A stretch of DNA of 64,000 bases from Thermoleophilaceae bacterium (GTDB lineage Bacteria > Actinomycetota > Thermoleophilia > Solirubrobacterales > Thermoleophilaceae), in assembly GCA_036378175.1 (NCBI GenBank), contig DASUWY010000014.1, positions 1 through 64,000 on the forward strand, in the 5' to 3' direction. Every line of letters starts with the position of its first letter. Position 1 is the stretch's first letter. Shown here piece by piece: positions 8,448 through 16,966 of this stretch. The position numbers and the translations under genes were made by a program. The notes under the pieces were generated by a model. It saw only the letters and a list, made by a program, of their open reading frames with translations. It was not told the origin of the DNA and made no database searches.

Positions 8448-9202
8448 CAGCCGGCCACCGATCCGGCGTCCACGGGCATGGCCACGCCGGTGACGAAGGA
8501 CGCGTCATCCGAGCACAGCCACACCACAGCGGCCGCCACCTCCGCGGGGTCGCCGAAGCGGTCCATCGCCTGCGGCGCGAGGATCTCCTGCTGGCGGTCG
8601 GGCGGCTGGTCGGACATCAGTGGCGTCATGATCGCTCCTGGGCAGACGGCATTCACGCGGATGCCGTGGTTTGCGTATTCGATCGCCCCATTCTTGGTGA
8701 GTCCCAGGATGCCGTGCTTCGACGCCGCGTACGCGCCGATCAGGTGGACCCCGCGCAGGCCGGCGTTCGACGACGTGTTCACGATCGCCCCGCCGCCCTG
8801 CTGAAGCATCTGGCGGATCTGGAACTTCATCCCGAGGAACGTGCCGCGCAGGTTCACCGCGATCACGCGGTCGAAGTCCTCGTCGGACGTCTCGGCCAGC
8901 GGCGCGTGCACTCCGATGCCCGCGTTGTTGTGGGCGAAGTCGAGCCTGCCGTACGACTCGACCACGCGCGCCACGAGCGCCTCGCAGTCAGAGGACGCGG
9001 ACACGTCGCAGGGGAAGAACTCAGCCGTTCCGCCGGCCTCCCGGATAGCCCGCACGGTTTCCTCACCGCCGGCGCGCGAGCTCTCGAGATCCGACACGAC
9101 CACCGACGCTCCCTCGCTGCCGAACCGCAGCGCGCACGCGCGGCCGATTCCGCTTGCGGCCCCGGTCACAAGGCCCGCCTTCCCCTCCATCAGACCAGGC
9201 AT
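8444..9202 (-). CDS. SDR-family NAD(P)-dependent oxidoreductase
   Basis: 252 residues, the size of a classical short-chain dehydrogenase. The cofactor loop TGAASGIG lies near residues 14-21, NNAG marks the central strand, and the catalytic Tyr-Lys pair is in YAASKHG, with the Ser one strand earlier (NTSSNAG). A negatively charged residue after beta-2 (SDLESS) favours NAD over NADP. Its TGA overlaps the start of the dioxygenase-like gene (4 bp), so it belongs to the same aromatic operon. It may oxidise or reduce a hydroxy/keto side chain or a ring diol; substrate unknown. Confidence 0.85.
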   Translation of the reverse strand: MPGLMEGKAGLVTGAASGIGRACALRFGSEGASVVVSDLESSRAGGEETVRAIREAGGTAEFFPCDVSASSDCEALVARVVESYGRLDFAHNNAGIGVHAPLAETSDEDFDRVIAVNLRGTFLGMKFQIRQMLQQGGGAIVNTSSNAGLRGVHLIGAYAASKHGILGLTKNGAIEYANHGIRVNAVCPGAIMTPLMSDQPPDRQQEILAPQAMDRFGDPAEVAAAVVWLCSDDASFVTGVAMPVDAGSVAGW

Positions 9203-9214
9203 CGATCGGCGAAG

Positions 9215-10222
9215 CTAGAGAAGCCCGGGCGCCCGATCCAGCCCGCGAGCGCCCGATTCCTTGCCGATCCGTGCCAGCGCCGCATGGCGCGCCTCGCTGG
9301 GAGTGGCCCCGTATGCGCGCTTGAACACGCGCGAGAAGTGGGCGGCGTCGCGAAAGCCCCAGCGGAACGCGATCTCCGTCACCGACCCGCCGCTGGGACG
9401 CTCGAGGTCCTCGAGGCAGCGCCGCAGCCGCTCGCGCCTCACGAGCCCGGCCACCGACTCCCCGGAGTCCTCGAACAGCGCGTGAAGCGCGCGCACCGAG
9501 ATGGCGTGAGCCTTCGCGATCGACGCGGGCGAGAGCGCCGGATCCTGGAGCCGCTCGCGTATGTGGCGGCGAACGTGCGCCCGTACCGCCTCGCGCTTGG
9601 CGGCGCGGGTGGTGGGCACGCTTGGCTCAACCGCCGCACGCAGCAGCTCGAGCGCGGCATCGGCGGCGGCCGCGCCGGCGGCGTCGTCGAGGGCGGGCAG
9701 CTCCACGGCGAGCGCGTCCAGATAGCGGGCGAGCAGTCGCGCCGGCGCGTTGTGGCCGAGCGGCGGCAGCGCGTCCACCTCGCCCAGCCGCGGGCACACC
9801 GCCAGCACCCGCTCGCGCGGGAAGATCAGCGTGCGCTTGAGGAACGGCTCGACCACCTCCACCTCGGTGGGCTGCCAGCCGTCCCACAGCACGATGTCAC
9901 CGGCGGTGAGCGTGATCTCGCGCCCGCTCTCGCGCACCAGCTCCACGCCCTTGCGCACGAACTGGAAGCCCATCACGGAGTCGGGATCGCTGCCGGCCAG
10001 CGCCTTGGCGTGCCGCCCGAGCCAGGGCGAGGACGCGCAGTCCACCAGCGCGAGCCCGCCGAAGCGCCGCCTCGACACCGCGCCGTTGAACTTCGGCGGG
10101 GTGCGCGGGGTGGCCTTGATGTCGAAGCCGAGATGGGTGGCGGCGAGTATCTCCGTCCACTCGTCCAGGCCGTTCTCGCTCGGGACGCCTCTCAGGCGCC
10201 AGCGCTCCGGCTCATGGGTCAT
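9215..10222 (-). CDS. AraC-family transcriptional regulator (FeaR/NphR-like)
   Basis: 335 residues from the ATG at 10222; the frame is open for 45 more codons, but that stretch looks non-coding. The N-terminal half resembles the AraC_binding_2 ligand domain of regulators such as FeaR and NphR, which respond to aromatic compounds. The C-terminal 100 residues carry two helix-turn-helix units (AKAHAISVRALHALFEDSG and VTEIAFRWGFRDAAHFSRVF). The gene ends 12 bp before the SDR start on the same strand, so it probably heads and controls the aromatic operon that follows. Inducer unknown. Confidence 0.82.
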   Translation of the reverse strand: MTHEPERWRLRGVPSENGLDEWTEILAATHLGFDIKATPRTPPKFNGAVSRRRFGGLALVDCASSPWLGRHAKALAGSDPDSVMGFQFVRKGVELVRESGREITLTAGDIVLWDGWQPTEVEVVEPFLKRTLIFPRERVLAVCPRLGEVDALPPLGHNAPARLLARYLDALAVELPALDDAAGAAAADAALELLRAAVEPSVPTTRAAKREAVRAHVRRHIRERLQDPALSPASIAKAHAISVRALHALFEDSGESVAGLVRRERLRRCLEDLERPSGGSVTEIAFRWGFRDAAHFSRVFKRAYGATPSEARHAALARIGKESGARGLDRAPGLL

Positions 10223-10392
10223 CCCGCTCAGTGAAGCGGACGGTGACTGGGATTCCGCCAGCAACTCCCCACTCTCCTCACGTCCTCGGCCCCCAAGGCT
10301 AGACCAGATTCCGCGCGGATTGGCAAGAACGTGCGCGCTCTGAGGCTGGCCCAGCATCTACACCCGGCTGACAATGCAGCGCAGTGGGACTG

Positions 10393-11178
10393 CTACGTGC
10401 TCGCTTCGGACGGCACGCCCTCCTCAGCTTCGCCGTCTTCCCTTTCCGCAAGCGTGATCAGCGACGCGCCGGGCATGCGGTCGAGCATGTCCTTGTGCCG
10501 GAGCACGATGTCGAGGTTGAAGCGGGCAAGCCGGGCGTGCTCACGCGCCACGTTCTCGGCGCGCGCCCCTTCACGGCGCTCAATGGCGTCGATCAGCGAG
10601 CGGTGGTGGCTCTGCGCCACCACGAGCACCTCGCGCGACTCGGGCAGCTCGGCCTCCGTGAGAACGAACGCGCTCGGCCCGGCGAACGGGAGCGAGATCG
10701 CGTGGTCGAGCGCCCGCATGAGCAGCGGGCTGCGCGCGGCCTCGTAGAGCAGCGAGTGGAAGCGCTCGTTGAGGTCGACGTAGCGCTCGAACGACTCGTA
10801 GTCCGCCCGGTGCACGAACTCGTCCGTCTGCTCGGTGACCTCGACCATCGCCTTGAGCTCACGCCGGCTCACGCCGCGCTCGGCCGCGAAGCGCGCGGCC
10901 GTGCCCTCGAGCACGCCGCGAAGTTCGATCGCGTCGTCGATGTCCGCGCGTGTGAACTCGCGCACCACGTAGCCGCCGCCGGGCAGCACGCGCAGGAAGC
11001 CCTCGTGCTCGAGCGCCGAGAGTGCGAGGCGCAGCGGCGTGCGCGAAACGCCCAGTCGGTCCACCAGCGGGAGCTCCGACATGCGCTCTCCCGGAGCGAA
11101 CTCGCCACTCAACAGAAGCTCCCTCAGGCGGAGAAGCGCCCGCATGGTCTGCGAGGTGCCATTGGGTTGAGTGGTCAT
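10393..11178 (-). CDS. GntR-family transcriptional regulator (FCD subfamily)
   Basis: 261 residues. The winged helix is at about 10-75 (SELPLVDRLGVSRTPLRLAL, then LEHEGFLRVLPGGGYVV), followed by an all-helical FCD effector domain with the Asp/His metal-binding pattern (FHSLLYEAA, VAQSHHRSLIDAI). FCD regulators usually sense small carboxylic acids and repress transport or catabolic genes. It is divergent from the Liv-type importer starting at 11363, separated by 184 bp that would hold shared operators, so it probably controls that importer. Confidence 0.85.
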   Translation of the reverse strand: MTTQPNGTSQTMRALLRLRELLLSGEFAPGERMSELPLVDRLGVSRTPLRLALSALEHEGFLRVLPGGGYVVREFTRADIDDAIELRGVLEGTAARFAAERGVSRRELKAMVEVTEQTDEFVHRADYESFERYVDLNERFHSLLYEAARSPLLMRALDHAISLPFAGPSAFVLTEAELPESREVLVVAQSHHRSLIDAIERREGARAENVAREHARLARFNLDIVLRHKDMLDRMPGASLITLAEREDGEAEEGVPSEAST

Positions 11179-11276
11179 GCGGTCCTGCGCGGCCAGCTAC
11201 GCGCGCGCGAAATTGTATTCAGGAAAGGCACTTCAACGTGCTTAATACGCCGTTAACCGGCCCCGAACCCGCGGCA

Positions 11277-11305
11277 TTGCATACATCTGACCTTACATTT
11301 AGTAT
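11277..11305 (+). promoter_or_regulatory. candidate promoter/operator region of the Liv-type importer
   Basis: TTGCAT (11277-11282) and TAGTAT (11300-11305) are separated by 17 bp and point toward the importer start. ATTGCATACAT (11276-11286) is also an AT-rich near-palindrome of the sort bound by FCD-type GntR proteins. Both readings are pattern matches in the only AT-rich part of the divergent region. Confidence 0.33.
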
Positions 11306-11362
11306 CGACCGTCCCGTCGCTGGGGGCGGCGCGGACTCGTATTCACTCGAGGAGGAGGAGCG

Positions 11363-12751
11363 GTGAGGAAACACCTGGGCTCGCGCAAGACCCGTTCGGT
11401 CTTGTCGCTGTTGATCCTGGCGGTCGGCCTATCGATCGTCGTTTCAGCGTGCGGGAGCAGCAACAAGAGCAGCACCACTTCCGGTGGTGGTGGCGGTGGC
11501 GGTGGAAGCTCGACGAGCTCGCAGGCCGCCGATGTGACGAAGTGCGGCACCAAGCCCGGCGTCAAGGCCACTGGCACGCCGATCAAGCTCGGCGCGATCG
11601 TGACCAAGCAGCCCGGTACGGACTTCACCGACGGGGCCACGATGGCTGACGCGTACTTCCACTGCGTCAACGACAACGGCGGCATCAACGGCCACCCGAT
11701 CCAGTACAAGTGGTACGAGGAGCAGACGAACCCGGCGCAGATCGCGGGCTTCGCTCACAAGCTGATCCAGACCGACAAGGTCGTGGGCGTCGTGGGCGGC
11801 TTCAGCATCATCGAGTGCGCCGTGGACCACAAGTACTGGGAGTCGCTCGGCATCTACGAGCTCGACGCAGGCATCGCTCCCGAGTGCTGGGGCACGTCGA
11901 ACAGCGCGCCTCCGAACATGGGTCCGCGCTACAGCTCGGACGGCGCAGTTCAGGGCGTCGTGCGCGCGGGCGCGAAGAAGATCGCGTTCGACCAGTCCAA
12001 CGTGCCGGGCACCGGCTACATCGCAGCCGGCCCCGCGTCCGTGGCGAAGGCGCTGAACGTGCCGATCCAGCAGTTCAAGGACAACGTGCCGATCCAGGAC
12101 GCCAACTCGATCGCGCTGAAGCTCGTCCAGGCGGCCGGCAGTGACGGCGGCGTGGTGCTGAACTTCACCCCGCCCGAGGCGCTGAAGATCCTTCAGGCGG
12201 CTCAGCAGCAGAACCTGCAGGATCGCGTGAAGGCGTGGGCCTGCTCCACCCCGTGCAACACCGACTTCGTCGCGAAGGCGCTGGGTCAGCAGTGGGACGG
12301 CAAGCTGCTCGTGAATGCCGAGCTGAACGTGACCGACAACAACGGTCCTCAGACGCGGCTCTACCGCGCGGTGTTCGACAAGTACGGCTCGAAGGTGTCG
12401 GGTGGACTCGGCAGCTTCAGCCAGATGGGGTTCGTCATGGCGCAGCAGACCGTGATGGCGCTCGAGTCGATCAAGGGCGGCACGTACAACATCAAGACCG
12501 TCAACCAGGCGATCAAGAACCTCAAGGGGTTCAAGACCGACATGCTGTGCAAGCCCTGGTACTACGGCCAGGCGCCGCTGCACATTCCGAACAACACCGA
12601 CTACACCACCACGCCGCACAACGGCAAGATGGTGATCAAGGACGGGTGCATTCCGATCAACGCCGCGGACCCGGGCATCGCCCAGGTGCGGGCGATCGAG
12701 AAGAAGGACCCGAGCCTGTCGCAGCCCGGCACACCCGTGCCTGGTGCCTAG
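11363..12751 (+). CDS. Liv-type ABC transporter substrate-binding lipoprotein
   Basis: 462 residues with a GTG start behind GGAGGAGGAG. A lipoprotein signal peptide ends at the lipobox VSAC with lipidated C30, followed by a Ser/Gly linker including eight glycines (41-48) that tethers the binding domain to the membrane. The rest is a type I periplasmic-binding fold of the branched-chain amino acid/amide/urea/aromatic acid class (IKLGAIVTKQPG, NDNGGINGHPI, VVGVVGGFS). It begins a five-gene importer operon. The ligand could be an amino acid or, given the aromatic operon beyond the divergent GntR gene, an aromatic acid. Confidence 0.88.
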   Translation: MRKHLGSRKTRSVLSLLILAVGLSIVVSACGSSNKSSTTSGGGGGGGGSSTSSQAADVTKCGTKPGVKATGTPIKLGAIVTKQPGTDFTDGATMADAYFHCVNDNGGINGHPIQYKWYEEQTNPAQIAGFAHKLIQTDKVVGVVGGFSIIECAVDHKYWESLGIYELDAGIAPECWGTSNSAPPNMGPRYSSDGAVQGVVRAGAKKIAFDQSNVPGTGYIAAGPASVAKALNVPIQQFKDNVPIQDANSIALKLVQAAGSDGGVVLNFTPPEALKILQAAQQQNLQDRVKAWACSTPCNTDFVAKALGQQWDGKLLVNAELNVTDNNGPQTRLYRAVFDKYGSKVSGGLGSFSQMGFVMAQQTVMALESIKGGTYNIKTVNQAIKNLKGFKTDMLCKPWYYGQAPLHIPNNTDYTTTPHNGKMVIKDGCIPINAADPGIAQVRAIEKKDPSLSQPGTPVPGA

Positions 12752-12807
12752 CCGGAGAATGTGTTAGACAATTAAGTCAATAAGCGAGAGGGCGTCCAAG
12801 GTTCCAT

Positions 12808-13695
12808 ATGCCTAGCTGGGAGGACTTCAAGCCGTTCATCATCACCGGGCTCGCCCTGGGCGGCGTGTACGCACTGTCCGGGGTGGGGATGGTGGTCCTC
12901 TACAGGGCAACTGGAGTGCTGAACCTGGCGTTCGGTGCCGTGGGAGCCATGGGCGCCCTCATCGCTTGGCAGCTCATCAACCACAACGGCTGGGCCGAAG
13001 GCCCGGCCTTTGCGGCTTGTGTGCTGTTCGGCGGTGCGGTCACGCTGCTGTATGGCGTGATCTTCGGGCCGCCGCTCGCCTCGCGTGACCCGCTGATCAA
13101 AGCCACGGCCACGCTCGGCTTAACCCTGGTCTTACTGGGCGTCATGGACCTGATCTGGAGCGACAAGGCTCGCTCCATGATCCTGCCGACCTCGAACCAT
13201 GGCTTCGAGGTCAGCAACGTCTTCGTGAACTACACCGAGGTGATCGCAATCGCGTTCGCGCTCGGCGTGATGGCCGTCACCGCGGTGTTCCTGCGCTTCA
13301 CCAAGACCGGCACCGCGATGCGGGCGCTCGCCAACGATCGCGAGATCACGGCCACGCTCGGTGTTCCGGTGCGGCGAGTGGAGGCGGCGGCCTGGCTCGG
13401 CTCCGGCCTCCTCTCCGGGGCGGCGGGCCTCTTGCTCTCGAATCTTGTTGGCCTCGACGCGGCCACCCTCACCTTCCTCGTGATCTCATCGCTCGCCGCG
13501 ACGTTGATCGGGCGCCTGCGCTCGATTACAGTCACGTTCATCGCGGCCATCGTCATCGGCCTCGTGAACGCACTGATCACGCCGATTCTGTCCATCTCCC
13601 AGTACCGCGACATGACCCCGTTCGTGCTCGCGACCATCGCCCTGCTCGTCCTCTCCGGTCGGCGCGGCAGCGCTCTCTCGGGGAGGGCGGGTTGA
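12808..13695 (+). CDS. Liv-type ABC transporter permease (LivH-like)
   Basis: 295 residues with about eight hydrophobic segments and the LivH hallmark opening GLALGGVYALSGVGMVVLYR. The cytoplasmic coupling region is GTAMRALANDREITATLGVP. It forms a heteromeric membrane pore with the next gene product. It starts 56 bp after the binding-protein gene and ends 1 bp before the LivM-like gene, indicating one transcript. Confidence 0.87.
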   Translation: MPSWEDFKPFIITGLALGGVYALSGVGMVVLYRATGVLNLAFGAVGAMGALIAWQLINHNGWAEGPAFAACVLFGGAVTLLYGVIFGPPLASRDPLIKATATLGLTLVLLGVMDLIWSDKARSMILPTSNHGFEVSNVFVNYTEVIAIAFALGVMAVTAVFLRFTKTGTAMRALANDREITATLGVPVRRVEAAAWLGSGLLSGAAGLLLSNLVGLDAATLTFLVISSLAATLIGRLRSITVTFIAAIVIGLVNALITPILSISQYRDMTPFVLATIALLVLSGRRGSALSGRAG

Positions 13696-13696
13696 C

Positions 13697-14779
13697 GTGA
13701 GCGCCGCCGGAGCGACCACCACGAGCGGCGCCCGCCGTATGCGGATGCCGCGCCTCGACGCCGGCGACCGGGTGCGGGCGGTGATCATCAGCGTCCTCCT
13801 GCTGTTCGTGGTGATCGTGTTCCCGCAGCTCCTGAGCGGCTACTGGGTCACCGTCTTCACGTCGGTCGCGATCTACGCGGTGGTGGCGCTCGGCCTCGGC
13901 ATCCTCATGGGTCGCACGGGCCTCGTCTCGCTCGGCCAGATCGCGCTCCTTGCGCTCGCGGCCTGGGTGGGCGCGCGCCTGTTCTTTGCCACGGGCCTGC
14001 CCTTCCCGATCGTGCTGCTCGGCACCGGCCTGATCACGATGGTGCTCGGCACCTTGGTCGGCCTACCCGCATTGCGCCTCAGCGGGCTCTATCTCGCCCT
14101 GATCACCCTGATGCTCGCGGGCGCCATCACGGTCGTCCTCAGGGCCACGAACTTCCCGAACGGCGGCAGCGGCTTCCTCGGTCATACCGAGACCGATCGC
14201 GGAGCCGCCGACGTCCGCCGGCCGCTGCTCGCTCACGGCGACACCGCGTATCTGCGCTACACGATCATCGTCGCGGCGGTCCTCTTCCTGATCGCTCTCA
14301 TACACGTGCGCGCGAAGCCGGGACGGGCCTGGGCCGCGATCCGGCAGAGCGAATCGGCCGCGCTCGCGGCCGGGGTGAACGTCACGCTGTACAAGATGTG
14401 GGCCTTCGCGCTCGCGTCGTTCCTCACCGGCGTGGCGGGTGCGCTCCTCGCGGCGGACTCCGGGCAGCTATTCATCACCACGTTCCCCACCAGCGACTCG
14501 ATCGTGCTGCTCGCCGTGGTGCTGATGGGCGGGATCTACAGCCTGTGGGGCGCCGTGGTGGCCGGCTTATTGATGCAGTTCCTGCCGGCGCTGCTCAACA
14601 ACTGGGGCGTGTCCGCGGACTGGCTCACCATCATCTTCGGCATCGGCGTGATGCAGGTGCTGCTTACGGCGCCTCAGGGACTGGTGTATCAGTTCCCGCG
14701 CGACATGGCCAAGCTCGGGCGGTTGATCATGGGCTTGGTCGGGCGCGGTCGCCAACCGGCGCGGGAGCGGGCGGGATGA
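13697..14779 (+). CDS. Liv-type ABC transporter permease (LivM-like)
   Basis: 360 residues with a GTG start. A long polar N-terminus (about 30 residues) precedes about ten hydrophobic segments, with the LivM-type LMGRTGLVSLGQIA motif and the coupling loop GRAWAAIRQSESAALAAGVN. It pairs with the LivH-like permease to form the translocation path. Its last codons overlap the ATG of the ATP-binding gene (ATGA, 14776-14779). Confidence 0.87.
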   Translation: MSAAGATTTSGARRMRMPRLDAGDRVRAVIISVLLLFVVIVFPQLLSGYWVTVFTSVAIYAVVALGLGILMGRTGLVSLGQIALLALAAWVGARLFFATGLPFPIVLLGTGLITMVLGTLVGLPALRLSGLYLALITLMLAGAITVVLRATNFPNGGSGFLGHTETDRGAADVRRPLLAHGDTAYLRYTIIVAAVLFLIALIHVRAKPGRAWAAIRQSESAALAAGVNVTLYKMWAFALASFLTGVAGALLAADSGQLFITTFPTSDSIVLLAVVLMGGIYSLWGAVVAGLLMQFLPALLNNWGVSADWLTIIFGIGVMQVLLTAPQGLVYQFPRDMAKLGRLIMGLVGRGRQPARERAG

Positions 14780-15504
14780 TCGCGGTGAAGGACCTCACGG
14801 TCCGCTTTGGCGGGGTCACGCCGCTCGACCATGTGAGCGTCGAGTTCGGCGACGGCACCAACGGCCTGATCGGGCCGAACGGCGCCGGCAAGACCACCTT
14901 CTTCAACGTCCTTAGCGGCTTCGTCCGCCCCACCCACGGCAGCGTCACCGCCTTCGACGACAACCTGCTGTCGATGGCTCACTACCGGCGCGCCCGCTGG
15001 GGCGTGAGGCGCACGTTCCAAACCGAGCAGGCCATCGAGGAGCTCACGATCTTCGACAACGTGCTCATGGTGCTCGAGCACTCGTCCAGTGACGGTGCCG
15101 CCTCACGGGAGGAAGACGTGCTGAACACGATCCGCTTCGTGGGCCTCCAGGCGAGCCCCTACGCGAAGGTGGGCACGCTGGGCGCGGCAGAGCGCCGCCT
15201 TGTGGAGATCGCCCGCGCGGTGGTGGGCAAGCCGCGCATCGTGCTGCTCGACGAGCCGGCCGCAGGGCTTCCCGATGAGGAGACCGAGCGGATGGGCAAG
15301 GTCATCCAGAAGATTCCCGAGCAGACGGGCGCCACGGTGATTCTGGTGGACCACGACATGAGCCTCGTGTCCGCCTGCTGCTCGAAGACCGCGGTGCTCG
15401 ACTTCGGCAAGCTCATCGCGTCCGGCGACACGTCGGAGGTGCTGCGGAGCGAAAGCGTGAAGCAGGCCTATCTCGGCGCCGACGCGGAGACGGCGGCAGC
15501 ATGA
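14776..15504 (+). CDS. Liv-type ABC transporter ATP-binding protein (LivG-like)
   Basis: 242 residues. Walker A GPNGAGKTT (about 36-44), an ABC signature replaced by the family-typical LGAAERRLVEIARA, Walker B IVLLDEPAAGLP, and the switch His in ILVDHDM are all present. It energises import together with the LivF-like protein. The start at 14776 is set by the 4-bp overlap with the permease gene; the longer open frame upstream is a shadow of that permease. Confidence 0.88.
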   Translation: MIAVKDLTVRFGGVTPLDHVSVEFGDGTNGLIGPNGAGKTTFFNVLSGFVRPTHGSVTAFDDNLLSMAHYRRARWGVRRTFQTEQAIEELTIFDNVLMVLEHSSSDGAASREEDVLNTIRFVGLQASPYAKVGTLGAAERRLVEIARAVVGKPRIVLLDEPAAGLPDEETERMGKVIQKIPEQTGATVILVDHDMSLVSACCSKTAVLDFGKLIASGDTSEVLRSESVKQAYLGADAETAAA

Positions 15505-16331
15505 GCGAAGCGGAAAACACGCAGACCACCGCCACGGCCACCGCCGACAGCTCGGACGCGACCACGGATTCCGTGCTGCGCCTCGAGGACGTGGTGGTTG
15601 AGCGCGGCGGGCGAGCTGTGGTGCGTGGCGTGTCGATCGACGTGACGCCCGGCGAGGTCACGGCGCTGCTCGGACCGAACGGCGCCGGCAAGTCGAGCCT
15701 CGTGCTCGCGGTGGGCGGCGTGCTCCGTCCCGCGAAGGGCTCGATAACGCTTGACGGCGACAACCTCACAGGGCGGCGGCCCGAGCGCATCCGGCACGCG
15801 GGCGTGGCGGTGGTGCCCGAGGGACGCCGGCTGCTGCCGCTTCTCACCGTGCGCGAGAACCTCGGCGTGGCCTGCTACTCGCTCTCGCGCGAGGAAGCGA
15901 AGACCGGCATCAAGACCGCGCTCGAGCTCTTCCCCGAGCTCAACAAGCGCCTTGACGTGGCGGGCCGCCTGCTGTCCGGCGGCGAGCAGCAGATGCTCGT
16001 GCTCGCACAGGCGCTGGTGTCGCAGCCGAAGTTCATCTTCATCGACGAGCTGTCGCTCGGCCTCGCGCCGGTAGTCGTACAGCGCCTGCTGCCCACTCTG
16101 CGCGAGGTGGCAGAGCGGGGAGTGGGCGTGCTGCTGATCGAGCAGTTCGCCACCGTGGCCCTCGGCGTCGCCAACCGCGCGTACATCATGGAGGGCGGCC
16201 GGATCCAGTACTCGGGACTCGCCAGCGAGCTGAAGAACGACCCGAGCCTCCTCCACTCCGCTTATCTCCTGCGCGGCAGTGTGGAAGGCAACGGCGGCTC
16301 GGCCGCGCAGTCCGCCCCCGCCGCCGGCTGA
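15501..16331 (+). CDS. Liv-type ABC transporter ATP-binding protein (LivF-like)
   Basis: 276 residues. About 30 low-complexity residues precede the ATPase core, in which Walker A GPNGAGKSS, signature LSGGEQQ and Walker B FIFIDELSLGL are visible; VPEGRRLLPLLTV is the LivF-type Q-loop region. A short Gly/Ala-rich tail follows the domain. It overlaps the LivG-like gene by 4 bp and is the second ATPase of the heterodimer. Confidence 0.88.
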   Translation: MSEAENTQTTATATADSSDATTDSVLRLEDVVVERGGRAVVRGVSIDVTPGEVTALLGPNGAGKSSLVLAVGGVLRPAKGSITLDGDNLTGRRPERIRHAGVAVVPEGRRLLPLLTVRENLGVACYSLSREEAKTGIKTALELFPELNKRLDVAGRLLSGGEQQMLVLAQALVSQPKFIFIDELSLGLAPVVVQRLLPTLREVAERGVGVLLIEQFATVALGVANRAYIMEGGRIQYSGLASELKNDPSLLHSAYLLRGSVEGNGGSAAQSAPAAG

Positions 16332-16338
16332 GGCGGCC

Positions 16339-16746
16339 TTGCTCGGCCACATCGAGCACTTCCTCGTCCTGAGCGACGACATGGACGGCACGCGTGATTT
16401 CTACGAGCGCGTGCTCGGGCTGAGCGTGGGCGACCGCCCGCCTCTCCCCTTCCCCGGCTACTGGCTCTACCTCGGCGACGTGCCGGCGGTGCACGTGGCC
16501 GACCGCGCGGCGTACGAGGCGCACGCGGAGACGGCGGGCACGGGCTCCTCAGCCAGCGCCGCCAGCACCGGCGCCGTGGACCACATCGCCTTCAGCGCCA
16601 CCGGCTACGACGAGCTGAAGGCGCGGCTTGACGAGAACGGCGTGGGCGCCGTGGAGAACGAGATCCCCGGCGTAATGCGTCAGCTCTTCCTGCGTGATCC
16701 CAACGGGGTTCGACTCGAGCTGAACGTGCGGGACTCACGAAGCTAG
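16339..16746 (+). CDS. VOC-family (glyoxalase/dioxygenase superfamily) protein
   Basis: 135 residues if it begins at the TTG at 16339, just after the LivF-like stop and a GAGGCGG. The frame is open further upstream but would only read the tail of the ATPase gene in another phase. Two beta-alpha-beta-beta-beta modules are seen: HIEHFLVLSDDMDGTRDFYE and DHIAFSATGYDELKARLDE, closing with LFLRDPNGVRLEL. Metal ligands would be the two module-start His residues and the last Glu. Being last in the importer operon, it may act on the imported compound. Its TAG shares a CTAG with the convergent DUF1059 gene. Confidence 0.72.
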   Translation: MLGHIEHFLVLSDDMDGTRDFYERVLGLSVGDRPPLPFPGYWLYLGDVPAVHVADRAAYEAHAETAGTGSSASAASTGAVDHIAFSATGYDELKARLDENGVGAVENEIPGVMRQLFLRDPNGVRLELNVRDSRS

Positions 16747-16904
16747 CCGACGACCTCGATCCACTCGCGGATCTGGTCGTCGCTGATGCTCTCGAGCAGC
16801 TGTGGATGGTCGGTCCGCATGTGCTCGCGGATCAAAGACACAACTTCGTCGTCGCTGTTCGCGCGCGCGACGTAGCCACACTCGCACCTGATCTGATGTG
16901 ACAT
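16743..16904 (-). CDS. small DUF1059-type protein
   Basis: 53 residues. The CECGY start, the EDD/DDEVVSLIREHMRTDH helix and the SDDQIREWIE ending match the short DUF1059 proteins common in actinobacteria. Two cysteines near the N-terminus and His residues further on could bind a metal. Start ATG at 16904 lies 62 bp from the divergent BTAD regulator. No function is established for the family. Confidence 0.7.
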   Translation of the reverse strand: MSHQIRCECGYVARANSDDEVVSLIREHMRTDHPQLLESISDDQIREWIEVVG

Positions 16905-16966
16905 TGAGCACCGTCCTTGGACCCTGCCTGGATTCTCGTGGTGCGGGCGATTATGGTCGCTTGTGG

